Assembly: GCA_905250025.1 (NCBI GenBank)
Contig: CAJNOJ010000022.1
Span: forward strand, 1,707 to 65,706
DNA length: 64,000 nt
Source: Adineta ricciae
Lineage: Eukaryota; Rotifera; Eurotatoria; Adinetida; Adinetidae
Reading direction: 5' to 3'
Below, in pieces: positions 48,646-64,000 of this stretch. The notes beneath the pieces are model-generated. The model was not told the DNA's origin, made no database searches, and saw nothing but the letters and a program-made list of their open reading frames with translations. The translations under genes were made by a program, and so were the position numbers. Within the stretch, counting starts at the first letter, position 1, and every line of letters starts with the position of its first letter.

Positions 48646-49091
48646 CTTTAATCCGTTCGCTAAATCGCAGTTTCTATTCTTCTGTGCGGTTAGAATTCAT
48701 TCAGGCATCATCTTTACCGTTTCATAGTTTAAACCTCTATTAAATTCAACGCGCCAATGAGAATTGAACGCAGATGGCATACATTACGTTCGTCGGTAAC
48801 ATAAATGATTGTTGAATTGCAATTTTAATCATGATAGATGCTTGTACAAGAAAAGAAAAAGAACTCTCATTTGTATTATCGAAAAGAAACGAGGTAATTT
48901 CGAAAGGTTAGCGAATCCAAACAATCAATGATCATTTTTTCCTTCTTTATGATAACATTTGCAATGTATAGATCAAATTCAAAATGTGAATAATCATACC
49001 CATTGCATATACATATTCTCATTTTTTAAATAGTGGTACGTGTCGATTAAAAGTTGTCGAGAAAGAATAGAAGATCGACACACATATCAAA
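48646..49091. other. Divergent intergenic region, SCLT1-like and permease genes
   Basis: 446 nt separate the two start codons on opposite strands, so both promoters probably lie here. It is AT-rich and I see no clear TATA element, repeat or frame. Confidence 0.45.
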
Positions 49092-51099
49092 ATGTCATTA
49101 TCCCTAGAAACGACAGATCATCTGAGATACAGTCAATTAAATGTGAGAATCCGTCGGTTTGCTCACAATCGTTTGCAGATAATTAAAAGTGAACTGAGGG
49201 AAATATTTACATTTCACCCAAAAGAATGGATAGGCTCATTTCGTTGTAACTCAACATATCCATTCTTTGCCAAAGGCGATATCGATGGTTTCATTGCACT
49301 ATTCATCAATACATTAGCAACATTCTTAGCAGTTATTCTAAGTTTACAACCAATTTTAGGCAATGAAATTGTATTTGAAAAAATTGCACCTGGGTAAGAG
49401 TCTTTCGATTTTAACGGCAAACTTGATTCGATCCTTTCACTGCAGAGTGGGAATATCGATGTTGTGGGGTAATCTGTATTACGTGTATATGGCACGCAAA
49501 TTAGCATTCAAAGAACAACGTGATGATGTATGTACTATGCCCTATGGAATGAACACTCCGGGTGCATTTGCTTTCATTTATGTTATTATTTTGCCGACTT
49601 ATTACGGGTGTATTTCATCGAATGAAAAAAGTTACTGTCAAGAGCTATCATGGCATGTTGCTTTGGCAAGCAACTTGATAACAGGGATTATTCTATTGTT
49701 ATTGAGTGTCTTCGGCGAATTTATCCGACGCAATACACCGAGTGTGGCTTTACTTTCGTCAATTTCCGGTCTTGGATTTGTTTTCCTAGCACTAAATGAA
49801 TATCTGCCAGTTGCAGCTACACCGATTGTATCATTCCTTCCATTTGCAATTGTTATGTTAGGATTCTTTGGGCGAGGTGAGAATCATGACGATTATCATT
49901 GTCAAATGTTTGCCGAATTCTTTATTTCTTCAGTTGAAATTGGTCCTATTCCAGTAGCATTTATTGCACTAGTGGTCGGCACCATTCTAGCGTGGATCAC
50001 GTCGCTCAACCAGTCTTCAGACGTGCGCGAAGCAATTCAATTCATCAAAGTTTACAGACCTGTCTTTCCAATCAAAGAAATATTTCGCCACTTCAACACG
50101 ATCAGCGGTTATCTCTCGACAACGATACCAACAGCGATATCGATTGCTATTGGAACTATTCAATGTATTGAATCAGCCAAGCGCGCAGGTGATTTTTATC
50201 CAACAAGGGAAGCGATGTTTGCAGACGGAATGGGGACAATTATCGCAAGCCTATTTGGATCTATTTTTGGCATGACGAGTATGTAAATCATTGTCATCTG
50301 TTGAACGAAAGTAAAGTGAAGTCTGTTAAGCGTACATTGGTCATTCAGCTTACAAAAAAATGGGGGCAAAACAAGCATATTCAGTTCTCCATGGTATTGT
50401 TTATTTACCATTGTGTTTTCTTGGACTTAATGCTCTATTAATTTCTATTATTGCCATTGTATCAATCAATCCTATTGTGGTAAATTAGATGCGTTTTTCA
50501 GAATGAACGGTCGAAACACATCTTTCGTTCTATAGATCTTTATCGGTTTGGTTATCTGTACAGATACTCTATCCATCACTCCTCAACGTCATTACCCAGC
50601 ATTCCTTCTTGGTATTATGTCCATTGTTGCTGATTGGGCACAAGGAACGATTATCAATGGCGTTACGGTCGCTTATTCTGCTTTTACCATACCAAATGTT
50701 CAGTTCTCATCCAACATAACGTCATCAATATCCAGTTTTTCATACCGTGGTTTAATTAACTTTGCTGGTGGATCCCAATTGCAATGTATTTTCATCACTG
50801 CAATTATGATGTATATGATTGATCGGAAGTTCATACGTGCTGCTGTTTGGTCTTTTCTTGCCGGACTGTTTGCATTTTTTGGATTGATCAACTCAACTAA
50901 TGTTGGCATATTAATTAAACATACCGATGATGGTTGGCGATTTACGCTTAGTTATCTGATGCTGGTTATTTTATTTGCATGTTTGCAATTTGCACAACAA
51001 AAAAAGTGGATAAAAGAACAAGAAACTGAACCTGATGATTTGTCTAGCCCAGAATGGATTGAATGGAAAAACCGACAAACTTCGGGAGAAATATCTTGA
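49092..51099 (+). CDS. NCS2-family (xanthine/uracil permease-like) transporter
   Basis: A polytopic membrane protein in five exons with introns of about 51-75 nt (near 49394, 49877, 50272 and 50480). The start is cytosolic and basic, then 'YPFFAKGDIDGFIALFIN' leads into TM1. 'PGVGISMLWGNLYYVYMARK' and 'RDDVCTMPYGMNTPGAFAFI' match the N-terminal part of bacterial and algal purine/pyrimidine-type permeases. 'ESAKRAGDFYPTREAMFADG' followed by 'GTIIASLFGSIFGMT' is the NCS2 family signature around TM8-10. About 12 or more helices are expected. The sequence looks closer to the AzgA-like prokaryotic type than to animal SLC23 ascorbate transporters, so horizontal origin is possible, although the gene carries ordinary short introns. 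Substrate cannot be stated. Confidence 0.75.
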
Positions 51100-51169
51100 A
51101 TGAAATAGATTCTCACTCCTACTAAGTCATCTAACAGAATATCCTAGTGACTAACTAATAGAATCATAA
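51100..51169. terminator. 70-nt convergent 3' overlap zone
   Basis: The stop codons of the permease (+) and the FkbM-type gene (-) face each other only 70 nt apart, so their 3' UTRs must overlap or be extremely short. No AATAAA is visible on either strand within the gap. Confidence 0.5.
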
Positions 51170-52195
51170 TCAGCAGAAGCTCGATGCATTTCTTTTCAAC
51201 CAATAGATTTCGTCTGGCCATGAACGAACATCTTCTGAATCTAACATCTTACATTCAATTTCCATTGGATCATACTGACGTTGCTTTAAAAAGTCAATGA
51301 TCCGCTTCGTTTGATTGTTATTTTGTTGAACGATTTTCCATTCCATTTGAATCAATGGAATATGTAGCGAATCGAAAATTCGACTACCTGTTTCCAAAAC
51401 GAAACCTTCGCTTCCTTCGATATCAATTTTCATCAAAACACTACGAATACTACGCGCATCGAGAATCGGAAGAAGTTCGTCGAATGTAATTGTTTTCACA
51501 ATATATGGATTAACGATGGACGTATTCTTTGTTTCACGATATCTATGTGATGGTTGTCGTATACGTTGTCCTCCGACATTGGCTGTATCGAGTGATAATC
51601 GTAAATACTCTCCCGAACGACTATAGATCGCATTTTGAACTAGAACGACTTGTTCATGAACATTCATCAGTTGAACTGCTCGACGTAGACGCACAAGATT
51701 GGGCGCAAAACAGTCGATAGCCAAAACGAATCGACCGAGTGCGGCAACATACATTGTATAAGTCCCAATGTTTGCACCAATATCAATGAAATGAATAGTT
51801 GGATGACGAATAAGATACTGGAGAGTACGTGTGACTTGTTTTTCTTCCCAAATGGACGTTAGCTCGGAAAATGCACCGCTCACATATCGATCACGTTTTG
51901 AGTTGTATAAACAAATAGTCGTGCTAATATTGCGGACTAATGGTTTCGTTTTGATGCATCGAAATGTTGTCGTTGTGCTAGTTGCGTACAGATCAATCAG
52001 ATACACGTTTGGTGAAACATTATATCTATTCTGTTCAACATGCAAGTAATTCAATACGATACCTTTCAGTCGACGTGTGTCGAATACAAAACGATACAGA
52101 CATACTGCCAGTAGAACAAAGATAATAATCTTTCGTAGTACTTTTCCGTCGAGCGATCGAAGAAAAATCAGTTTCTTAGTTCCAACGAACGTCAT
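51170..52195 (-). CDS. FkbM-type SAM-dependent methyltransferase, membrane-anchored
   Basis: A single 341-codon exon. A basic N terminus and one hydrophobic segment (IIIFVLLAVCLYRFVF, about residues 23-38) make it a probable type II Golgi or ER membrane protein. The SAM-binding motif I is 'IHFIDIGANIGTYTMYVAAL', followed by 'VLAIDCFAPNLVRLRRAVQL'. The FkbM family signature is 'VLMKIDIEGSEGFVLETG' with the acidic pair, then a C-terminal IPLIQMEWK. FkbM enzymes O-methylate sugars or small metabolites; here a glycan substrate is plausible but not shown. Intronless FkbM genes are frequent in bdelloids and often considered horizontally acquired (general knowledge, not tested here). Confidence 0.85.
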   Translation of the reverse strand: MTFVGTKKLIFLRSLDGKVLRKIIIFVLLAVCLYRFVFDTRRLKGIVLNYLHVEQNRYNVSPNVYLIDLYATSTTTTFRCIKTKPLVRNISTTICLYNSKRDRYVSGAFSELTSIWEEKQVTRTLQYLIRHPTIHFIDIGANIGTYTMYVAALGRFVLAIDCFAPNLVRLRRAVQLMNVHEQVVLVQNAIYSRSGEYLRLSLDTANVGGQRIRQPSHRYRETKNTSIVNPYIVKTITFDELLPILDARSIRSVLMKIDIEGSEGFVLETGSRIFDSLHIPLIQMEWKIVQQNNNQTKRIIDFLKQRQYDPMEIECKMLDSEDVRSWPDEIYWLKRNASSFC

Positions 52196-52902
52196 CGAAT
52201 ATGATGTGTCACTCCATTTATATGAACGACACAGAAAATACTGCTAAGAAAATGTTTGAAGTGGTAGTTTTCTTCAACGACTTCCGTCTTTGATGAGTGT
52301 TTTTTTTGAGAAAGTATGATCGGTGAAGTTTTGTTCCGTCTACTTTTCTCACCTAATTATTGACATAACGACAGAGAGAAAGATTGCTTTGCTATACTAC
52401 AAGTTCGTCACTCAATGTGTTCAATGACTATAGTATAGTTTCTGGAATATAGCTGAAAAGTTCGGATGATAACTACAATCTTTCATTTCATTCATAATTG
52501 CCTGGACGAAGCTGGTGCGCACAAGTAACATGATTGACTAAAGAGAAGAGTTTTATTTTGCTGTTGAACTGTTTAAAATTCATTCGGTTATGGGCAATCC
52601 CTTGAAGTAGAAAACGTTGTTTTGTTGCTCGATAGATATGAGACTCGTTTGTTAAGAAGTTTGATTACTTTAATGCAAAGTACCGTCAGGAGGAGCATGT
52701 GGTATAAAATACTTATTTTATTTTCAGTAACATGAAATTTTACATATTTTATTGCACATACCGTTTTCTATCAATAATGTGGATAACGGTGACACTCGGA
52801 TGATACGAGTTTTTAGTGTTTTCATACGAGTTTTATTCTGTAATCCATCGAAAAAGTTTTAGTGCACGAAAATGCCAAAAGAATTAAAAATCATCGTTCT
52901 TT
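52196..52902. other. Upstream region of FkbM-type gene and 3' region of D8C gene
   Basis: About 0.7 kb, both flanking genes on the minus strand. It should carry the FkbM-type promoter next to 52196 and the D8C gene's 3' UTR next to 52902. No frame or repeat of note is seen. Confidence 0.45.
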
Positions 52903-55637
52903 TTATTGTATTATTCTTTTAAACAATCTCTGAAAATAACTCATAATCCTTGTGATGGTGCCTTCTGGTTCGTTGGACATTTTAGTACTTGACGGATCAA
53001 CAGTACAGTAGCGAAGACTACAACCGTTTGGTTTAGACAATTGATACACGAAAAATGATCCGCAGTTTGTGACTTGTATGTTATTTTGCCAGTTGCAAGT
53101 TTTTCCGCCCCATGAAAAGCACGCCGATCCATTCGTACTTGAGTATGTATCGGTTGGCATGGAACCAGAATACCAACCAGGTGCATCGGTACCACATCGA
53201 CTAACTGGTGGCGGCGTTGTTGGAATCTGTGTACCGCCTGCGCCAACAAATCGAACCCATCTTGGTATCGAATTGAATGTAGATTGGTCACATGTTCTAG
53301 GAGAATTGCCAAAATTAACGCCTCTTGATGAATCGTTGATTATTTGATGTTCGTAGCATTGTGGAGCAACAAATGGTATACTTGTTGTTGTTGTCACTAA
53401 ATACAAACGAAAGGAATTGTTCTTCCATTTCTTCCATACAAAAATTATACAGATGGTACATTTTAAAAAAAGAAAACCTACTTTCTGTAGTAGTTGTTGT
53501 AGAAGCAGCAGGCGTATCGGTACAATAACGATAACTACATCCAGGTGGTCGGATTAAACCATAAACGTAAAATGATCCACAATTGGTAACCTGCATAGTG
53601 CCTTTGCCAAAACACGTATTACCGTTGTATGAAAAGCACACTGTTCCATTTGTGGTTGAATATGTATCATTTGGCATAAGGCCGGAATACCAACCACCTG
53701 CGTGCGTACTACAACGGTTGCTCATTACTGCTGATGTTGGAATTTGTGTACCACCTTCACCGACAAATCGAACCCACGTTGTTGTAAAATTGAAAACAGA
53801 TTGATCACACAAAAGATTGTTGCCAGTTGCATTACTACTTCTCGAGGGATCATTGATTATTTGATGTTCGTAGCATTGTGGAGCAACAAATGGTGTACTT
53901 GTCGTTGTCACTAAAGTATAATTGTATCAATGAATATAAATAGTAAACAGCTGTTTGTCTAGATATTTCTGTTTCGGCTCGCATATCGGAGAAAACAACA
54001 TCTTATTCAAATAAAGTCTTACTTTCCGTAGTAGTAACGGTTGACATAATCGTCGGTGTCTCAGTGCAATACCGTAAAGAACATTGAGGTGGCTGAGTCA
54101 ATTGATACACGTAAAATGATCCGCAGTTTGTGACTTGTATGTTATTTTGCCAGTTGCAAGTTTTTCCGCCCCATGAAAAGCACGCCGATCCATTCGTACT
54201 TGAGTATGTATCGGTTGGCATGGAACCAGAATACCAACCAGGTGCATCGGTACCACATCGACTAACTGGTGGCGGCGTTGTTGGAATCTGTGTACCGCCT
54301 GCGCCAACAAATCGAACCCATCTTGGTATCGAATTGAATGTAGATTGGTCACATGTTCTAGGAGAATTGCCAAAATTAACGCCTCTTGATGAATCGTTGA
54401 TTATTTGATGTTCGTAGCATTGTGGAGCAACAAATGGTATACTTGTTGTTGTTGTCACTAAATACAAACGAAAGGAATTGTTCTTCCATTTCTTCCATAC
54501 AAAAATTATACAGATGGTACATTTTAAAAAAAGAAAACCTACTTTCTGTAGTAGTTGTTGTAGAAGCAGCAGGCGTATCGGTACAATAACGAAAATTACA
54601 TCCAGCCGGTCGGATTAAACCATAAACGTAAAATGATCCACAATTGGTAACCTGCACAGCGACGTTGCCAAAACACGGATTATTGCCGTATGAAAAGCAC
54701 ACTGTTCCATTTGTGGTTGAATATGCATCATTTGGCATAAGGCCGGAATACCAACCACCTGCGTTCGTACTACAACGGTTGCTCATTACTGCTGATGTTG
54801 GAATTTGTGTACCACCTTCACCGACAAATCGAACCCATGTTGTTGTATAATTGAAAACAGATTGATCACACAAAAGATTGTTGCCAGTTGCATTACTACT
54901 TCTCGAGGGATCATTGATTATTTGGTGTTTGTAGCATTGTGGAGCAACAAATGGTGTACTCGTCGTTGTTGTCACTAAAATAAGAACATCATTGAATAGA
55001 AACTAGCATTTTCAAGAAGACTCTCTTCGGGAGATTGGGTAGAAACGGGTTTAGTTCTCTCCTTGGAACATTACAGTACTTTGTGTGGTGGTCGCTGTTG
55101 TAGGTATAGCGGGCGTCTCAGTACAATACCGAGCTGGACAAACAGGAGGCATTGATAGTCGATAAACATAGAAGGATCCACAGTTAGTGACAGAGATTGT
55201 GTTCGTCCAGTGACAACTATTATTCTGCCATGAAAAGCATACTCGAACATCATGCATTGTCAGCAAGGGGTCCGGCATCGATCCTGCGTACCAACCGGTA
55301 GCTTGCGCCCCACATCTATCAAAACTGGTTGATGTTGTTGATAGTTGTGTGCCGCCTTGGCCAACAAAACGAATCCATTTAGGTCCAGATATGAACATTG
55401 TGTCACATTGGGTATTACCACTTGCATAAACATTGCGACTTTCATCATTAATGATCGTATGGTCAAAACATTGCGCTGGTAGATCAGCTCTTTGAGATAC
55501 TGATAGTACAGACAGAAATCAATTTACAACATATAAAAATCAGCCAATTTCACAAACTTACCTGTAGATTCAGCACCAGTGAATAGAATCAGTAAGCAAA
55601 GGAAACGTATGAAATCTTTCACACAATTCATAATCAT
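52903..55637 (-). CDS. Secreted protein with five tandem D8C domains
   Basis: The gene reads leftward. Exon 1 (55637-55562) encodes a signal peptide (MIMNCVKDFIRFLCLLILF). Five further exons each encode one D8C domain of the GP2/uromodulin/OIT3 type, with 'WVRFVGEGGTQIP', 'RCSTHAGGWYSGLMPNDTYS', 'VCFSYNGNTC', 'VTNCGSFYVYGL' and a final CSYRYC. Eight conserved cysteines per domain can be counted. Domains are joined by Thr-rich linkers and separated by phase-1 introns, so each exon is a symmetrical module. Domains 2 and 4, and domains 3 and 5, are near-identical pairs. There is no EGF, ZP or membrane segment; the tail ends FQRLFKRIIQ. In vertebrates D8C sits in mucosal secreted glycoproteins; here a secreted, possibly carbohydrate-linked role is inferred only. 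Confidence 0.85.
53041..54976 (-). repeat. Tandem duplication of a two-domain unit, offset 1061 bp
   Basis: 53041-53915 corresponds to 54102-54976 at a constant offset of 1061 bp. Domains 3 and 5 are identical at protein level for about 118 residues and then diverge in their last 30. The intron between paired domains, including its flanks, is essentially identical. Domains 2 and 4 differ at scattered residues, for example NDTYS/NDAYS and YNGNTC/YGNNPC. A recent unequal crossover or ongoing gene conversion explains this; an assembly error is the alternative. Confidence 0.85.
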
Positions 55638-56116
55638 CACAGATTTTCTCCGTAAATGAAAAATAACCAGCTCGATCGCTCGTTATATAAAATTCTATTT
55701 TTGGATTTATATTCAATTTAGCTACGTCATTCCAATCAAAATTTAATCCATTTCAAACATATTTTTCAATAGTCAGAAATGCTCAGTAATCAATATTTAC
55801 TATGAATGATAGGAGGATTAAGCAGACTTACGAAATTAATACAAGCAGTTGTTTTCTGTATTACATAGCAATTTTCTACAAGTTTTACAAAACAAATATT
55901 GGCACGATTCATTTCTATCGAAGTTCTAGTTCTGATCACTGTGAATCAGTTGAGTATCCCAAATATTAAATAAAAAGAAACAACGTAAAGAAAGATTAAA
56001 TCAACGCGCGTTCATAAAAGATCACAAACCTTGAAAAGCTATTGTTTCTATTCTTTCGCGCATTGATTCAACTTTTTTTCCTGTTCGTTCGTTTTCAGTT
56101 AACAAAATACACGCAA
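55638..56116. other. Divergent intergenic region, D8C gene and unknown gene
   Basis: 479 nt between divergent start codons. Apart from the TATA-like element on the minus strand, it contains a T/C-rich tract ending 'gttcgttttcag' near 56099, 18 nt before the ATG at 56117, another possible spliced-leader acceptor. Confidence 0.4.
55683..55694 (-). promoter_or_regulatory. Possible TATA box of the D8C gene
   Basis: On the minus strand 'ttttatataacg' lies roughly 50 nt upstream of the start codon at 55637. That would give a 5' UTR of about 20-25 nt. It is a better match to a TATA consensus than anything upstream of most other genes here. Confidence 0.4.
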
Positions 56117-58316
56117 ATGAATCGTCTGAATATCTCAGATTCTAATCCTTCATTACTCACTGCCGGTCTTCCTTCCAGCTCAATAATGATCTCTCAGCAC
56201 GTTCTACCCTCATCACTAAATAATCACAACCAAAACCACACAACAGATACTCAACTCATCAATTCCAATTTCAAATCGAATATCGATAAGCACGACTATA
56301 CAAAACTTTCACATCGAACTGTGTCGGATACATATTTAAACCTTTCACGAGACGATATCGATGACATCATGTCAGCTTTGCACACTCTAGCTCAATATTT
56401 ACAGTACGACGTTGATAGTATAGATCAACAACATATGATTCCAAGCGATGATAATGAAAGTCATCCTCTGACGATGATTTTTTCCAAGGAAAGCCATCAT
56501 AGTTTAAAAAGTTCTATTCAAGCGAATAGCTCTTTTCGTCATCCTCCACGATATTCACTACGAAAAGATCGACGACGTCATTCATTATCGTCGGATCGTT
56601 GGCTTCATCATCGCGAGCATGTAAAAATAACGCACAGGATATCTATATAAATCTTTATTTCACCATTTATTCTATTAATATCTAGATAAAACATCATCCA
56701 AATGTCGTGGAAGCATTTCATCATGATCTATACGATCTTCGGCACAAACAAAAACGTCGAATTCTCCATCGTCTACAACAGCAAAATTTAATTAGCTATC
56801 CGTCATATAGTACTAATGCAATCTTGTATAAAACACCATACAAATCTAATCAACAACCTAGACATGTCTATCACTGTTCTCAACGACATCAATCAACTAC
56901 GAGAACGTACTCCTATGATCAATATCAACAATCAATCAAACCAAATCTCACGTCATCTATGTCTCTATCTTCCTACATTCTTGATCAACTTATTTCGATT
57001 GATTACAATGAACCGATCCGGAAAAATCTACAAGTTGTACCAAAGCAGGCCCACACTTTACAAATACTACAAACGAATCCGATTTGCAGTTTTATGTCGG
57101 GCGATTATCCAAATAGAAAACCGATAGCGGATCTGGATGATCGCTACCAATCGAATAAAATCGATGTTGCCACACAATGGAGTGTGCAAGTTCTAACACC
57201 AACATTACCATCTGACAAGCAGCAATTAGTGAACTTCAACTATGAAAACGAGGGAAAAAATTTCAATTTACACTTAACAAGAACAAATTCAAACATTCTA
57301 ACAGAATTAACACCATCCATTGCAACTGTTCCTACGCATCATTCGTCGTCGAGCACGGCCACTGTTAAAAATGATTCAATCATACCAAATAACCGTATGT
57401 AAACATTCATTTCTATCAACAATTAACTCAATATTCTTTACTATGTACAGTTACGAATCAAGAACCGAATTCAGAAAACACGCCGTTAATACATCCTAAT
57501 AAAAGTCGATTTACGAAAAGTATGACAGAACGATTGTTAACAACGCTTCAACTGCCGACTTGTAAATGCTCAACCATTGAAACTAAACCCAAACATAAGG
57601 AATCACCACTTGATCCGCCGTCAACGACTCAAAGAATAAAACAACTTGCAAAAAAATGTACATAAGCATTAGAATTGAGTACTATCATTCAAATCTTTGT
57701 ATGTACACTTCCGTATCAAGTTCAGAAGATTTCATTGAAATGTGAGAAACACTATTGACAAAAAACTTTCCAGGAAAATCATTACATATGTTATTAATAG
57801 AACAGAGTAAAACTTGCCTTTACATCTGCATAGAATATCTCGAAACGGAAGGAAGCAGTCATTTTGCTTGAAGTACTTCTTTATGAAATACATGTATATA
57901 GCCTATAGAAGCTTGATAAATTCTCTGATTTCTAAACGGAAAACTCGTAGGCACTAATTTTTTTTCTCCCCGAATTCTGTTACGTTGATCAAGTACTAAT
58001 CGGCATCAGAATTTTTACTTTCTAGGTGCCACTAAACGATCTTATCCTCTGACATCAAGACTAAATCAAGCTGTGAAACGGCAATGTCGTCACACACAAG
58101 CGAATGATCGGCTTAGAGATACAATTCAAAGATTGGATCGAAATGACGATTCATCGTTCGATTTCTTTGATATTGATACAACATTTACTGATGCATACGA
58201 TCGATTATTTACTGATCTAACAACATCAGCAAAGTAAATTTATTCAGAGAAAACAAAACCGAATCTTACCGTTAATCAACATTGTTCTCTTCTTTGCTTT
58301 TTCATAGATCCTCTTA
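56117..58316 (+). CDS. Unrecognised, mostly disordered Ser/His/Gln-rich protein
   Basis: Four or five exons can be joined in frame: 56117-56619, 56686-57394, 57451-57657, 58026-58233, and perhaps 58308-58316. All boundaries use GT-AG. The ATG at 56117 is the first in the frame. The product (about 540 residues) is rich in Ser, Thr, Gln, His and Asn and probably disordered. Short ordered-looking pieces are 'LSRDDIDDIMSALHTLAQYL', 'VVEAFHHDLYDLRHKQKRR' (helical, basic) and, at the end, 'DDSSFDFFDIDTTFTDAYDR'. 'SYPLTSRLNQAVKRQCRHTQ' could carry a nuclear-localisation patch. If the last splice is not used the frame ends at 58237 instead. I recognise no domain and assign no function. Long exons with consistent splicing argue that it is real. 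Confidence 0.6.
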
Positions 58317-58953
58317 AAAATGGAAACGCAAATGTAGTGAACTGCTGCCATCTATCAGTTAATTAAATTAAACGGAGAATTTCTTTCGAATATACTTTCT
58401 TAGTCGATATTTTCTTCAAATAAAATCGAAAAACATGCTTTCCAACTCATTTTCTTCTAGAAATTATTTATTATATTTAGTCGATCTCTAAATACCTGTT
58501 TGTATGTCATTCGAGAGGTGCAGATGCGTCTACTCAACATGGCGGATACCTGTACAATAAGCATGCATGTAAAACATTAATCGTTGACGAATAAAATGAT
58601 TATGAAGGGAAGAAAGAAAGAAAAAAAAGTAGGAAAATTGCCTACGTTCTTTTCATTTTAGTTTACAGATAATTATCTTAATAGTTACGAACCCGTCTTT
58701 ACTGCTCATTTAATTATCGGTCGTTTTTTTTTCTGTATTTGTTTCTTTCTTTAGATTATGAGATTTTGTTTTCTCAAATGGTATAACTAGAAATCGATTG
58801 AACATTGAATTGCCATAAAAACTTTTGATCCATGACTTGGTGAACAGTGTATACCAATCAGTGTTATAGTCAATACGAATACGAAGAAGAAAAAAGCCCC
58901 ACAGTAATCAGAGAAAATTTTCATATCAAGGACAATCGCGATTGTATCACAAG
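58317..58953. other. Upstream region of the MARK/PAR-1 gene
   Basis: About 0.64 kb, AT-rich, with T-runs and A-runs. It should contain the 3' UTR of the preceding gene and the promoter or 5' UTR of the kinase gene. No frame or motif worth naming. Confidence 0.4.

Positions 58954-64000
<5,047 letters not shown>

Noticed and set aside
53069-53347. 92-codon + strand frame inside the D8C gene, identical to another at 54130-54408
   Set aside because: Both are antisense shadows of duplicated D8C exons; their identity only reflects the duplication.

Overview
The window is eukaryotic nuclear DNA from a small-genome invertebrate, most likely a bdelloid rotifer. The reasons are AT-rich DNA, about twenty genes in 64 kb, mostly 48-90 nt GT-AG introns, an animal gene set, and single-exon B-box, FkbM and rhodopsin-type GPCR genes of kinds that are numerous in bdelloids. 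Several genes also have a 3' splice acceptor directly before the ATG, as expected where spliced-leader trans-splicing occurs, which is known in rotifers. The species cannot be fixed from sequence alone. I found no rRNA, tRNA, CRISPR array or clear transposon.

Layout. 1-3.5 kb: non-coding, with degenerate tandem repeats at the edge and a duplicated block beside a single N. 3.6-6.8 kb (+): glutamate-carboxypeptidase-II-like metallopeptidase. 7.0-9.8 kb (-): Methuselah/secretin-like GPCR. 12.9-13.8 kb (+): tristetraprolin-type CCCH zinc finger protein. 16.3-23.1 kb (+): a tight same-strand run of an NTF2/SnoaL-like protein, an F-box/pseudo-E2 fusion, COQ8, COQ2 and NDUFS4. 23.4-24.9 kb (+): papain-family cysteine protease, facing a B-box/coiled-coil gene (-). 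27.9-35.0 kb (+): a second tight run of TRDMT1/DNMT2, JMJD6, sideroflexin and PYROXD1. 36-37 kb (+): rhodopsin-like GPCR. 39.4-45.5 kb (+): furin/PC5-like proprotein convertase with a Cys-rich region and a membrane anchor. 45.9-48.6 kb (-): SCLT1-like centriolar coiled-coil protein. 49.1-51.1 kb (+): NCS2-type permease. 51.2-52.2 kb (-): FkbM-type methyltransferase. 52.9-55.6 kb (-): secreted protein of five D8C domains with a recent internal duplication. 56.1-58.3 kb (+): unrecognised disordered protein. 59-64 kb (+): MARK/PAR-1 kinase running off the right edge.

How genes work together. The first run places two ubiquinone-biosynthesis genes (COQ8, COQ2) next to a subunit of complex I, the enzyme that reduces ubiquinone. 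Gaps are 44-139 nt, and each ATG follows a polypyrimidine-AG acceptor. The second run has a 27-nt gap between TRDMT1 and JMJD6 with the same acceptor signature. Both are candidate trans-spliced operons. The most unusual single protein is the F-box/E2 fusion, which keeps the E2 fold and HPN motif but has glycine where the catalytic cysteine should be.
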